Assembly (NCBI RefSeq): GCF_029436685.1 | Contig: NZ_JAROCY010000030.1 | Span: forward strand, 1-37,906 | Length of the DNA stretch: 37,906 nt | Direction: 5' to 3' | Source: Novosphingobium cyanobacteriorum | GTDB lineage: Bacteria; Pseudomonadota; Alphaproteobacteria; Sphingomonadales; Sphingomonadaceae | In this document: one piece after another, positions 1 through 8,512 of the stretch | Layout: each line of letters starts with the position of its first letter | How positions within the stretch are numbered: position 1 is the first letter of the stretch | Translations under genes and position numbers: made by a program | Notes under the pieces: model-generated | Told to the model about the DNA's origin: nothing | The model's input: the letters and a program-made list of their open reading frames with translations, nothing else | Database searches by the model: none

Positions 1-1
1 C

Positions 2-1615
2 GGTGGCGATGGTGGTTCCGCGGGCAGCTCCGACGGCAGCAGCAGCTATGCCGCCGATGCCGAAGAGCACCGCATGGCGATGATGGCGGACCTGCCGCCC
101 GAGACCCCGGCCGACATTGCTCAACTGGCGCAGGGCGGCGCCCCGGTCACCGCGCTCACCGATGCGCTGCGTCTCGCCTACTGGACCTCGCCCGCCGTGC
201 TGGCGCAACGCTCCGCGGTGACAAGCACCGACTACAGCGTCACCCAGGCCCGCGCCAACTTCGGGCCCAAGTTCGATTACCAGCTGACCGACACCTATCA
301 GCGCGAAAGCCTTGAACCGCAGCGCTGCGCCCCCGGCACCCCACCGATTTTCTGTCCTCGGCCCGGCACCCGCTCCTCCGAGCGCAAGGGCTTCAGCACC
401 ACCGTCTCGGCCGTGCTCAACCAGCCGCTGTTCACCTTCGGTCGCAGTTTTGCCTCGGAACGCTTTGCCGTTGCCCAGCGCAATTTCCAGGCGCAGGTGC
501 TGCGCAGCACCGAGATCCAGGCCCTGTTCGAAGCGATCGCCAGCTATGTCGGGCTGCTGCGCGATCGCGCCGCCGTGACCATAGCAGCCGACAACTACCG
601 TACGCTTGCAACCGAGCAGTCCGATGCACAAGCCCGCTTCAAGGTGCGCGAGGTGACCGCCACCGACGTGCAGCAGGTGATCACCCGCGCCGAACTCGCC
701 CGCGCGCAGCTCTTTGCCGCGCAGCGCGATGCCGCGTCGAGCGAGGCGTCCTTTGCGCAGAAGGTGGGCGCGCCCGCCGGCACGCTTGCCGCGCCCAACC
801 CGCTCGACCTGCCGGTGCGCACGCTCGAGGAAGCCTATGCCTATGCCGAGGCCAACAGCCCCGTGCTGCAGGCCGCGCACTATCGCGAGCTCTCTTCGCG
901 CGCCGCCATGGTTCAAGCCAAGGCGGACCTGCTCCCGCGCGTCGATCTGCAGGGTAGCGCGCTCTATGGCAGCCAGAGCCCCTACAACAACGCGTCACGT
1001 CTGAAGCAACAGCGCGCCGAAGTGGTCATTTCGGGCCCGATCTACGAAAACGGGCTGCGCCAGGCCCGGGTGGGCGAAGCCAAGGCCGCCAACGATTCCG
1101 ACTGGCGCCTGCTCGACGGTGCCGTGCGCGACAACCGCGCCGCGCTCGCCGCCGCATGGAACGACTGGAAAGCGCAGGAAGCCGCAATCGAGCGCCTCGC
1201 CCTCTCGGTCGAATCCGCGCAGCAGGCGCTTGACGGCGCACAACTGCAGGAACGCGCCGGCCTGATCACCACGCTCGATGTTCTGCAGCTGACCCGCGAG
1301 CTGCTCAACGTGCGCTCCAGCTACAACAACTCGATTGCGTCAGCCTATATCAGCAAGGCCCGCGTGCTGGCGCTGATGGGCGCGCTCGAACCGCGCTGGC
1401 TGCTGCCTGACGACCCGCGCTACAACCCGCAGGCCCATTTCGACAAAGTCAGAAACCAGGGCCAGATCCCCCTGTTCACCCCGTTGATGCGCGCGCTCGA
1501 CGGCCTCTCCGTCGGCCCCGCCAACCGCCGCGCCCTGCGCGATCCAGGCACGCAGATCGAGACGCCCGCAGTGAAACCGGGTGTTTCGGCAGACGTGGTG
1601 GCCAAAACCCAGTAA
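2..1615 (+). CDS. TolC-family outer-membrane efflux/type I secretion channel, 5' partial
   Basis: Outer-membrane channel of the TolC/OEP family, which joins an inner-membrane ABC transporter and a membrane-fusion protein to export proteins or small molecules. The sequence has two long alpha-helical, Ala/Gln/Arg-rich repeats typical of the family, including LTDALRLAYWTSPAVLAQRS near the start, ARANFGPKFDYQLTD, and the second-half element LDVLQLTRELLNVRSSYNNS. A short insert with two Cys (RCAPGTPPIFC) lies in the first half. The frame is open to the left edge through a Gly/Ser-rich stretch, and the first in-frame ATG (base 74) is followed by no signal peptide, so the true start probably lies outside the window. 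The C-terminal tail after the second repeat is Pro-rich and poorly conserved. Two RTX proteins encoded further along lack signal peptides and would need a channel of this kind, but the substrate link is inferred. The family call is strong; the exact role is not proven. Confidence 0.88.
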   Translation, partial: GGDGGSAGSSDGSSSYAADAEEHRMAMMADLPPETPADIAQLAQGGAPVTALTDALRLAYWTSPAVLAQRSAVTSTDYSVTQARANFGPKFDYQLTDTYQRESLEPQRCAPGTPPIFCPRPGTRSSERKGFSTTVSAVLNQPLFTFGRSFASERFAVAQRNFQAQVLRSTEIQALFEAIASYVGLLRDRAAVTIAADNYRTLATEQSDAQARFKVREVTATDVQQVITRAELARAQLFAAQRDAASSEASFAQKVGAPAGTLAAPNPLDLPVRTLEEAYAYAEANSPVLQAAHYRELSSRAAMVQAKADLLPRVDLQGSALYGSQSPYNNASRLKQQRAEVVISGPIYENGLRQARVGEAKAANDSDWRLLDGAVRDNRAALAAAWNDWKAQEAAIERLALSVESAQQALDGAQLQERAGLITTLDVLQLTRELLNVRSSYNNSIASAYISKARVLALMGALEPRWLLPDDPRYNPQAHFDKVRNQGQIPLFTPLMRALDGLSVGPANRRALRDPGTQIETPAVKPGVSADVVAKTQ

Positions 1616-1795
1616 GCAATCTCCGCACTATGGGCGCGGGCGCATTTCCTCGGGCCGCAGGCGGGAACGGGTGCTGATCGGCGAATACGGAATGGCGGTC
1701 CAGGCCGCGAGGCACGTGGCAGGTCAGGCTGACTGTTGGATCGCGTGCCAAACGACCTGGAGAGTCGCGGACCTGCCGGCTTGGCGTCGGCTCGA

Positions 1796-1820
1796 TGTTT
1801 GGTCCCGGAGTTTGATGGTG
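1796..1820 (+). repeat. Left terminal inverted repeat of an IS481-type element
   Basis: The 25 bases starting TGTTTGGTCCCGG lie just ahead of the transposase fragment at 1852. Read on the other strand they encode HHQTPGPNI, which resembles the MPGPNI end of this transposase type. In this IS group the right inverted repeat overlaps the end of the gene, so this fits the matching left end. No right-hand copy was found in the window. Confidence 0.5.
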
Positions 1821-1851
1821 CATCATCCATGCAGGAATGGAAGGATGCACT

Positions 1852-2031
1852 ATGGGACAAGTTGTTCACGGCAGCGCCAGCACGACGGCGGCAGTCCGTC
1901 GAGCAATACAAAATAGTCAGGAGAGCCTGAGGGCGCCCGCCAAGCGGCACGGAATCAACCAGAAGACTGTTGCCAAGTGGCGCAAGCGAAGCGGCACTTC
2001 CGACCTGCGGCCCGGCCCCAAAGATGTGTAT
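1852..2031 (+). pseudogene. IS481-family transposase, N-terminal fragment
   Basis: The first ~58 codons, from MGQVVHGSASTTAAVRRAIQ to the GPKD segment, match the N-terminal helix-turn-helix of IS481-type transposases as I know them (MGQ-LHGSA-TT-AVRRAIQ, then INQKTVAKW). The similarity stops abruptly near base 2031, and the DDE catalytic core that should follow is absent, so this is a dead 5' stub. It follows the terminal repeat at 1796 at normal spacing. With the ISL3 and IS21 remnants at 4.5-6.1 kb it brackets hipBA, marking the interval as an insertion site. Confidence 0.72.
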
Positions 2032-2089
2032 TCCACGAGAGCATGGCGGGTCATCAGCCCTGTTTCTCGATGGCGAGCACCGCTTCGCC

Positions 2090-2411
2090 AGCTTCCTTGC
2101 AAGGATGCCGATAATTGGAAAGGATTGCTCATTCCGGGCGTGGACTTGATAGCCGATCCCGCGAGCCTGTTTGATTCCGACGATGAGCGCGTGCCGCTCG
2201 GCTCAATCGTGCGCGGTGGGACCTATCTCGCGGTCACCGCCAAGTGTGCTGATCGGTTTGGGTCCAGGACGCGAAACGCATAAACCTTCGCGACGATCTC
2301 CCGAAATCACCATCGAACCAGAAGGCCGGGTTCCTGCACTTGCCGCTCGTGCGGGGCATCGGGCAGGAGCGGCGGGTGCTGTTCGAGATGGACTTGCTGA
2401 AGGAAGGTTAA
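2090..2411 (+). pseudogene. Unrecognised coding remnant in two frames
   Basis: Two protein-like stretches lie between the IS481 stub and hipA. The first (about 2125-2280) reads LLIPGVDLIADPASLFDSDD and continues to a VRGGTYLAVTAK segment. The second, in another frame (2283-2411), reads FLHLPLVRGIGQERR and ends MDLLKEG followed by TAA. They look like the end of one gene broken by a frameshift and truncated by the IS insertion. I do not recognise the family, and chance open frames cannot be excluded in GC-rich DNA. Confidence 0.25.
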
Positions 2412-2426
2412 GGTGCCGAGGGGCAG

Positions 2427-3755
2427 CTAAATCTCATCGAAGGTCGTCTCCAATATGCGTAGCCGTGCGGACATGCTTGCCACGATGCTGTCGTGCACCT
2501 CTCGCGCGAAGTCGCCAGGCATCAGCGCGAGCGCTTTGCCTGGAGCGCTCTTTGCGCTCTCAATAATCTCGGTGATCGCCTTGGTCATGAGCGTTGGGCC
2601 AAGGCCTGCCGCTTTGCCCGTCTGGACAAAGTGGCGTCCGACCACTTCCAGAATGCGGTAGTGGCGGCTCTGGCCCACGGACATGGCCAGCTTGTATCTG
2701 TTGTTCGGGATTTGACGCTTGTCGAAGGCGGGTTGCGCAGACAGCACGTCATAGAATGGCGTCAGGCCATAGCGGCCTTCCGGCCTCAGGAAGACGCTGA
2801 AATTCTTGCCGTGGCCGTCCGTTGCCCCGATCAGCCAGAAAAGAATCTGGCTTTTGAAGAAATCTACCTGATCCTTGTGCGGCTTATCCGAGCGTTGCAG
2901 AAGCGTCAGGATGTCGGCCACGCCGGGGCCGCCATTGTTCTGGTATTTCTGCGCCGATGGAATGCCCATCGCCTGGCAGCAATCTTCTTGTGGCAAGCGC
3001 AAGAGATGCTGCGCATTGCGCCAGCGCCGGTCGAACCGTTCGACCACCAGCACGCGCCGCTTGCCGAACGTCACGATCTCGGTCTGCGCCACATCGAGGC
3101 CAAAGGCTTCGAGGAGCTTAAGGCAGTAGTGCTCGTTGTCCACGCTGGCCGCCATATCGATCGGACCGAAGGCGGTCGGGATTTCTCCGAGCTGGGGCTT
3201 GAGGAGATGCGTGGTCGGGGTCGTCCCGATTGGCCGCATCCACTGGCCTTCATGCCACAGCAGAGCGGTTTTCTCCTGCGCACCCGCAATCGAAATGCGG
3301 AACTCCTGTTCCTTGTCCACACCCAGCGGTGCGGTTGCAAGACTGGCCAGAATGGATTCAATGTCTTCGTCGCTGACGGTCTCGCCCTTCACGTAGGGCT
3401 CGGTGTCGGCTGGTCCGTCGTCTGGTATGAATTGCATCGCGCCGACGCAGTCGCGCCCGATGGCTTCCAGCAGACCGAAATAGTCCGTGCCCTGAGCGCC
3501 CATCCTCTCGGCCACCCGTCTGCGGACGTGCGGATTGTCGGGCAGAAGATTGTCGAACACGGCCACGACTGGATCACCGCTATAGGCCGTCTCGCGCAGT
3601 GGTAGTGATAGCGAGATCGCGAAGGCCGGGCTCCAATCGAGCCAGCTCCGGTCGTACTGAAAGCTCACCGCTCCGTTCGCTTCTTTGAGCAACCGCCCCG
3701 CAAGACGATTGTTGATCAGAACATTCAGCGGCGCATGGGCCTTGCGGCGCGCCAT
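2427..3755 (-). CDS. hipA: HipA-family serine/threonine kinase toxin
   Basis: Toxin of a type II HipBA module. E. coli HipA phosphorylates glutamyl-tRNA synthetase and induces dormancy; the target here is unknown. At 442 aa it is full length. The HipA N-terminal domain covers about residues 8-110 and the kinase-like C-terminal domain about 150-400. Visible motifs are RISIAGAQEK (153-162) with Ser155 at the autophosphorylation position, Lys186 in HLLKP as likely ATP-binding lysine, Asp313 in the catalytic loop GATDGHGKN, and Asp336 in FYDVLS as the metal-binding Asp. All catalytic positions are kept, so the protein looks active. Its ATG shares one base with the TGA of hipB (TGATG), indicating coupled translation. 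It would be repressed through HipB at the operator array upstream of hipB. Confidence 0.93.
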   Translation of the reverse strand: MARRKAHAPLNVLINNRLAGRLLKEANGAVSFQYDRSWLDWSPAFAISLSLPLRETAYSGDPVVAVFDNLLPDNPHVRRRVAERMGAQGTDYFGLLEAIGRDCVGAMQFIPDDGPADTEPYVKGETVSDEDIESILASLATAPLGVDKEQEFRISIAGAQEKTALLWHEGQWMRPIGTTPTTHLLKPQLGEIPTAFGPIDMAASVDNEHYCLKLLEAFGLDVAQTEIVTFGKRRVLVVERFDRRWRNAQHLLRLPQEDCCQAMGIPSAQKYQNNGGPGVADILTLLQRSDKPHKDQVDFFKSQILFWLIGATDGHGKNFSVFLRPEGRYGLTPFYDVLSAQPAFDKRQIPNNRYKLAMSVGQSRHYRILEVVGRHFVQTGKAAGLGPTLMTKAITEIIESAKSAPGKALALMPGDFAREVHDSIVASMSARLRILETTFDEI

Positions 3756-4006
3756 CAGAAGATGTCCTCGATGGCCTTTGCCGGTCGCCCGGAGCGGGTA
3801 TCGATCACCAGCTCAAGATCGAGCGCGGCGAACAGCGCATAAATCGATGACAGCTTGGTGCCCTCGTGCCCGGTCTCGATTTTCGAGATCATTTCCTGGC
3901 GCAGCCCTGCCAGATTGGCGAGGTCGGTTTGCGTCAGGCCGCGCTGTTTGCGCGTGCGCTGGATGATGTTACCCAATTGGCGGGGCGAGCGGGCGATATG
4001 TGACAT
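3755..4006 (-). CDS. hipB: HipB-family antitoxin / XRE transcriptional repressor
   Basis: An 83-aa HTH protein of the Cro/C1-XRE type. The helix-turn-helix runs about residues 22-46 (GLTQTDLANLAGLRQEMIS, then KIETG). The C-terminal segment with LELVIDTRSG is the beta-strand typical of HipB dimerisation. It neutralises HipA and represses the operon. The start is set by an AGGAG ribosome site seven bases before the ATG. A consensus-like promoter and four palindromic operators lie directly upstream. Gene order (antitoxin first) and overlap with hipA are as in the classic module. Confidence 0.92.
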   Translation of the reverse strand: MSHIARSPRQLGNIIQRTRKQRGLTQTDLANLAGLRQEMISKIETGHEGTKLSSIYALFAALDLELVIDTRSGRPAKAIEDIF

Positions 4007-4024
4007 AGGAATCTCCTGTGCCGC

Positions 4025-4053
4025 ATTATGCTAGAAATCGCATAAAATGGCAA
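4025..4053 (-). promoter_or_regulatory. Predicted sigma70-type promoter of hipBA
   Basis: On the minus strand TTGCCA (4053-4048) and CATAAT (4030-4025) are separated by exactly 17 bp, a near-consensus -35/-10 pair just upstream of the hipB ribosome site. Operator O1 occupies the spacer and part of the -10, and O2 abuts the -35, so repressor binding would block polymerase. Confidence 0.65.
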
Positions 4054-4125
4054 TATGCTATTTTCAGCATAAAACAGCTTTATGCGCTTTCTAGAATAAG
4101 GTGGGTTTATGCCTATTCAGGCATA
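4027..4125 (-). promoter_or_regulatory. Four-site HipB operator array
   Basis: Four 18-bp sites of the form TATGC-N8-GCATA start at 4027, 4054, 4081 and 4108, each exactly 27 bp from the next. Three are perfect; the third ends GAATA instead of GCATA. E. coli HipB binds four sites of the form TATCC-N8-GGATA, so the same architecture with a changed half-site identifies these as HipB operators. The 9-bp gaps place neighbouring dimers about 2.6 helical turns apart. Confidence 0.85.
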
Positions 4126-4535
4126 AAAAGCTTACCCGCCTTGCATCGAACCTTGAGGCGGAAACAAGGGTGCCGGGCCGCCCGCTTCGATTAGGGCTGC
4201 CGCCTTGGTCTACGCTCCTGGCTTAACGGGGATCCAAAAAATAGAAAAACAAACATGAAATAGGGTAGAATGTAGCGCTTGATGGCATTTGAACGCAGCC
4301 CTATGAGACTGTTATGCTCGCTGAAGCTTGACTATTTATTATGGCACTCCATTAAATCACATACTTACTGCCGGCAGCAAAAGTCCCTGCAAAGCGTTCA
4401 TTACGAACACTGTCCAGCTCGATTGATATTTTCTCTCAAGCGAATGATTTGCCATTTGTTTTTAGGCATGTCTCCCTGCTCAGATAAGGCAAGATGGCAG
4501 TCAATGATGGCTAGCGCCGACGGAACGCGGCCTTG
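4126..4535. other. AT-richer intergenic stretch without a recognised gene
   Basis: About 400 bp between the hipBA operators and the ISL3 remnant. It is visibly richer in A/T than the surroundings (for example GGGATCCAAAAAATAG near 4221). Open frames exist but show no family resemblance or good ribosome site. It probably entered with the hipBA insert. Confidence 0.4.
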
Positions 4536-5900
4536 TCAGGTTCTGGGCGATGATGGAGTTCGCAGGGCGACAGGAGGCCTTGGGAGTGGATATCGAGCAG
4601 TCAGACGAGCCTCCAGCCGCTGCCCAAGCTGGGCCGCTGATTTGGAGCGGATCATGGATCGGAACTCTCCGATCATCCGGCGAGGTGCGACCAGATCGGG
4701 CACATGGTTTTCGAGCACGGCCACCAGAGTCGCTTCGGATCTTTCAAGTCCATCACGCGCAGATGTCATCAGGCGAGCAAGGACGCGTGCTGCGGGCGTT
4801 CGGGCAAGCCCGCTTTGGTTAGCCTTCTCGGCCAGCCGTCGGCGCTGGACCCATCATAATACGACACCGCTTTGTCCCGTAAAGTCTTCGCTGGGCCTTT
4901 CCCGCCAGAGTGCCAGAGCATTGCGGGCACCAGCATCCCATCTGTCGTTCAATCAAGGCAACCACAGCTCGAGGAAGCTTGGCCGGGTTCGGAATACGTC
5001 CAGGCGCTGGCCGCGCAGCACGTCTCGGACCAGTTTGCGGTTATGAGCGGTTTGCCGGACGATCTGGCGGATTGATGTCCCGGCCGTGGCCATGCGCTGA
5101 ATGGCTTCGTTAGTCTCCTGCTGGCGCAAATAGCCTTCATACTGAAGTTTCTTGGCACAGGTCAGAAGCTTGGGGTCGATGGCCTTGCATCCGACAGCAT
5201 GCCGGATCTGGCGCATGGATTTCCGACCGCGTCGAGGAACGCTCGGCTTGAGTTGCCCATCAGATGCCATCTGTCCGCGACCTGCTCGGCAGCTGGCAGT
5301 CCTTTGGCGATGGCCTCGCCATAGCCCCCGCCGCGGACGCGTGCGACGACCGCAATCGACGATGTGCTGCCAACCAGGCGCGTGAGGTCTCAAGGGCTCG
5401 ATCCGGAAGTAGGTGACAGGTTTACGCCGTTCCAGATCACAGACAATCGTCCCGTAAGTCTGGCCTCGCCGGAAGGCGAAGTCGGCAATGCCAATGACAT
5501 TGAGCGCGCCAGACTGCTATGCGGCACGTCTGCGGACAACCCGCAACAGCGTGTCCTTGCTCACCGGAATCATCAGACGCTTCAAGAACGCCGCGCCAGG
5601 TCTTCCGCCCAGCGCGAGCCCTAGTTGATGAACGATCATCTCAAGAAGTGCGGTTCGCCGAACGTAGCGAGCCAACACGCCAAGATCGAAAGGCTCGCAG
5701 AATATCCTTCGCCGACACACGACGCTGTCGCACCAGAATCGGCGCGCCTCGATCACAAGCGAAACGCACCTGCCAGCAATGGGAAGATCCGAGGGACGAC
5801 GCAGATACCGGTTTTGTATGGCGGCGGCATGGTCGACCACAGTCCGGACAAAATCTGACCCCGCAGCGCGCGCAACAAGATCAGAATCTGCTTTCCGACA
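4536..5900 (-). pseudogene. ISL3-family transposase, frameshifted remnant
   Basis: Read leftward from about 5900, pieces of an ISL3-type transposase appear in order but in different frames: SDLPIAGRCVSLVIEARRFW, then ALGGRPGAAFLKRLMIPVS (5.5-5.8 kb); IADFAFRRGQTYGTIVCDLE (about 5.4-5.5 kb); RGGGYGEAIAKGLPAAEQVA with DRWHLM (about 5.25-5.35 kb); TSIRQIVRQTAHNRKLVRDV (about 5.05 kb); and a C-terminal part near 4.6-4.8 kb with MIGEFRSMIRSKSAAQ. At least three frameshifts and a missing C-terminal end make it inactive. It separates hipBA from the 3' end of the pel operon. Confidence 0.75.
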
Positions 5901-6024
5901 GTGTGAACCGATACGACTACGAAACTTTCTGGTGCAAGGTCCGTGCGTTGAAATCGACCGGGCATTGGCTGATCCCTTCGATTGTGGGACCAAACTCTAT
6001 TACACCTGCAGCAAAAGTGAGTCA

Positions 6025-6069
6025 GAGCCACTTCTCGATGGCAATCCCGGGTCACTTCTAAATGGCAAT
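6025..6069. repeat. IS21-type terminal repeats (remnant end)
   Basis: Two 21-bp direct repeats start at 6025 and 6049 (24-bp period) and agree at 17 of 21 bases, sharing CACTTCT and ATGGCAAT. On the minus strand they read TGCCATTTAGAAGTGACCC and TGCCATCGAGAAGTGGCTC. IS21-family elements carry such tandem repeats at their ends, so this may be a left-over terminus. No istA/istB genes are nearby. Confidence 0.4.
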
Positions 6070-6128
6070 CAACACCCAGCCCTACCCCCGGCTCGCGGCA
6101 ATTCTTGCAACGAAACCTCCCCGCTTGC

Positions 6129-7640
6129 TCACAAGGCCGCGAGGCGTCGATAGAGATCGCGGTAGGTTCGCATGATTGTCCCATGATCATAGTCGCGGAT
6201 GACCCGGCGTCTTAGCGCCTCACCCATACGGTCACGCAGACCTGGCGTTTTCAGAATCCGCATGATCGCCTCGGCCGTGGCATCAGGATTGACCAGCGGC
6301 GTGACCAGCCCTCCACATTCGCCTTCGGCCCCGCTCGGTCCTTCAATCATTTCCCGGCAGCTTCCGACGTCGGGCGCCACAACCGGTATGCCGCAGGCTC
6401 CTCCTTCAAGGATGACGAGCGGCTGTGCCTCGGACAGGCTGGTCAGGACAAGAAGGTCAATGCGCGGCATCCAATCCTCGATCCTGACGCGACCGGCAAA
6501 CTCGAGGTGGCCGGTCAAGCGAAGGCTGTCGCACAGCGCAAAGCATTCCTTTGCATACTCTTCGTCCTCGTCGGTCGGACCGAGCACGACAAACCGCAGA
6601 TCCGGGTGTTTCTCATGGGCAATGGCCGCGGCCTTGATGAACGTCTTTACATCCTTGATGGGCACCACGCGCCCGAGAAGCGCCACGAGCGGACGATCTG
6701 CCGCCCGCATGGAAACCATGTTCTCGAATCGAGCTGCGTCAATCCCATTGGGGACCACCTTCAGGCGTCCGGCAGGTGCCCCCAATCGCTGCTGCACGAG
6801 GCTGTTGGCCCTGTAGAGTGCAATGATTTCCGTACAGTTCAAGTAACAGCTGCGTGCATAGTGCGCGAATGCCCGGCGCCAGAATTCGCGCAGATCGATC
6901 AAATCGGGATCGAGCACCAGACCGCGTTCAACCTGATCGCCGATCCATTCGGCCATCAGGATTTCGATCTGGCGCTCGAGAAGATATATGCCGTGCTCGG
7001 TAAGGCAAAGTGGCCGACCAGTCTGGTGGGCGGCCCGGGCCCCCAGCAGCCCCGCAAAGCCGGTCGAAATGCTGTGATAGACCTTGGCACGCGGCAAGGG
7101 CGCACGACAGACGGCAAGAAGCCCCCCCAGAAGCGCCTGGCTCGCCCAAAAGAAGTGATGGAACGATGAGTAGGGGAACAGTTCCTCGTACTGTCGGCGC
7201 ACTTTGGCAAAGGCATTGGGATGGCTGAGCAAGGCGCCAGGGGTTATCCCGGGCGCGAGCATAGACAAGCGTTCGAGCAGCAGCGTGAAGTCGTTGTGAT
7301 CTCCCTTCACGATGAAGTCGATTGCATGCTGCATGACACTGTCGACGTCTCCGCCGGCAATCCGTATCGGGGGAACCCGTTGCGCCTCGAGCGCGATTTC
7401 GCTGACTGAGATCACATTGGCCGGCGGCATGATCTTCCACTCGAGCGGCTGCTCATTGGCCTTGATCGCGACAATGTGGATGGTCAGGTCCGGCAAGTGG
7501 TTCAGCAAGTCCTGAAGCCAGCCCGAAACACCCCCGATGACATAAGGATATGCGCCTTCGACAATCATGCAGACGTCGGCTTCCCGGTCCTGGACCGCTG
7601 GCATCAAGCCTGCTTTGCTTGTTCTCGCGCCTCTCAACAT
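6129..7640 (-). CDS. pelF: PelF-like glycosyltransferase (GT4 family)
   Basis: Cytosolic GT-B glycosyltransferase that polymerises the Pel-type polysaccharide from a nucleotide sugar, working with PelD, PelE and PelG at the inner membrane. About 503 aa, the usual PelF length. The N-terminal signature DVCMIVEGAYPYVIGGVSGW is characteristic of PelF. The C-terminal half has the GT4 elements VALLGRVVPIKDVKTFIKA and SLSEAQPLVILEGGACGIPV, which contains the E-x7-E motif. The start at 7640 overlaps the pelE stop by seven bases; an alternative ATG at 7604 gives a shorter leader closer to known PelF proteins. Last gene of the operon; its end faces IS debris. The donor sugar cannot be read from the sequence. 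Confidence 0.9.
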   Translation of the reverse strand: MLRGARTSKAGLMPAVQDREADVCMIVEGAYPYVIGGVSGWLQDLLNHLPDLTIHIVAIKANEQPLEWKIMPPANVISVSEIALEAQRVPPIRIAGGDVDSVMQHAIDFIVKGDHNDFTLLLERLSMLAPGITPGALLSHPNAFAKVRRQYEELFPYSSFHHFFWASQALLGGLLAVCRAPLPRAKVYHSISTGFAGLLGARAAHQTGRPLCLTEHGIYLLERQIEILMAEWIGDQVERGLVLDPDLIDLREFWRRAFAHYARSCYLNCTEIIALYRANSLVQQRLGAPAGRLKVVPNGIDAARFENMVSMRAADRPLVALLGRVVPIKDVKTFIKAAAIAHEKHPDLRFVVLGPTDEDEEYAKECFALCDSLRLTGHLEFAGRVRIEDWMPRIDLLVLTSLSEAQPLVILEGGACGIPVVAPDVGSCREMIEGPSGAEGECGGLVTPLVNPDATAEAIMRILKTPGLRDRMGEALRRRVIRDYDHGTIMRTYRDLYRRLAAL

Positions 7641-8512
7641 GGAGCAGGCTGCCGGCGCCACCACTGCATGGCCTGCCTCGCGTCTGCAGACATCACCTTT
7701 TCAGGCAGGTCGATGCAGAGTTGGTCGAGCCGCGCAAGGTCGCCAGTCTTCAAAGCCTCGCTCATCAGCAATTCGCCCGTTTCCCGGCCGACATTCTCCA
7801 AGAACCGGCGATCCTGGCTCAGCACCAATATCTCCTGGACAATCACCTCTCGCTGGCTTTCGGAGAGGAGCACATTGTGACGGACATGGGCCGCCAGGGG
7901 TTCAGCCAGCAGCGTTGCGGCTTTACCGTCTCTCCTTGTCAGCGCCTGTCCAAATGCGCGTCGCTGGTGTGCAATCCGATGGGAGACCTGGCTTGCGGTC
8001 GCTGCAGCCAGAGCCCTGACGGTCTGATCCTCGTCGTTCAATGCGATACTGACAAGCCTCGACAGACGGGGATCGAAACTGCGCACTGCTGTTTCAAGCG
8101 CGGCGCAACGCTGTTCGAGCGAACCATGACGAAGCAGCGTCGCCAATGAAACCAGTCGCGAAGGGTCGGGATGGCGGACCCGGCCGTCAAGCACGCGCTT
8201 TACCAGCCCGTCGCCAGTCGCCTCGGGCAATGGCGCGTGCTCCAGTGTGCTGCTGGAACGCCGGGAGATTGCAATCACGAACTGCAGCAGGGCCGGCGCC
8301 ACCGTCCCGACCAGAACCCCGCAAGGGCCTGCCACCATGCCCATGACCGGCGCAAACCGTCGCTGAGGGGTCCACCACCACCACAGCGCGAAGGCCAAGG
8401 CTGTCAGAAGGCCATGCGCTCCTATGGCCGCTGACGGTAAGATCGCGCGATCCAGCGCAAGTCGGAACACGATCATGTCCAGAACGCCCAGGACGAACAG
8501 AGTGGTTCTCAC
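7634..8512 (-). CDS. pelE: PelE-like inner-membrane protein
   Basis: Small inner-membrane protein of the Pel machinery, thought to support the PelD/PelF/PelG synthase complex. The start is a GTG at 8512 sharing GTGA with the pelD stop, giving 292 aa. Hydrophobic segments lie near residues 3-20, 28-47 (ending in a run of Trp) and 56-80. They are followed by a soluble alpha-helical region (about 110-285) rich in Leu/Ala/Arg that resembles helical-repeat scaffolds. The call rests mainly on position between pelD and pelF, membrane topology and size, since PelE is weakly conserved. Anything else in this slot would be an unnamed membrane protein. Confidence 0.72.
   Translation of the reverse strand: MRTTLFVLGVLDMIVFRLALDRAILPSAAIGAHGLLTALAFALWWWWTPQRRFAPVMGMVAGPCGVLVGTVAPALLQFVIAISRRSSSTLEHAPLPEATGDGLVKRVLDGRVRHPDPSRLVSLATLLRHGSLEQRCAALETAVRSFDPRLSRLVSIALNDEDQTVRALAAATASQVSHRIAHQRRAFGQALTRRDGKAATLLAEPLAAHVRHNVLLSESQREVIVQEILVLSQDRRFLENVGRETGELLMSEALKTGDLARLDQLCIDLPEKVMSADARQAMQWWRRQPAPC

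Noticed and set aside
2493..3605. Plus-strand open frame of 370 codons opposite hipA
   Set aside because: It is the antisense mirror of hipA, whose catalytic motifs are unambiguous.
4279..5046. Long plus-strand open frame (255 codons)
   Set aside because: It runs antisense to the ISL3 transposase pieces and shows no protein-like conservation or ribosome site; it is a shadow frame.
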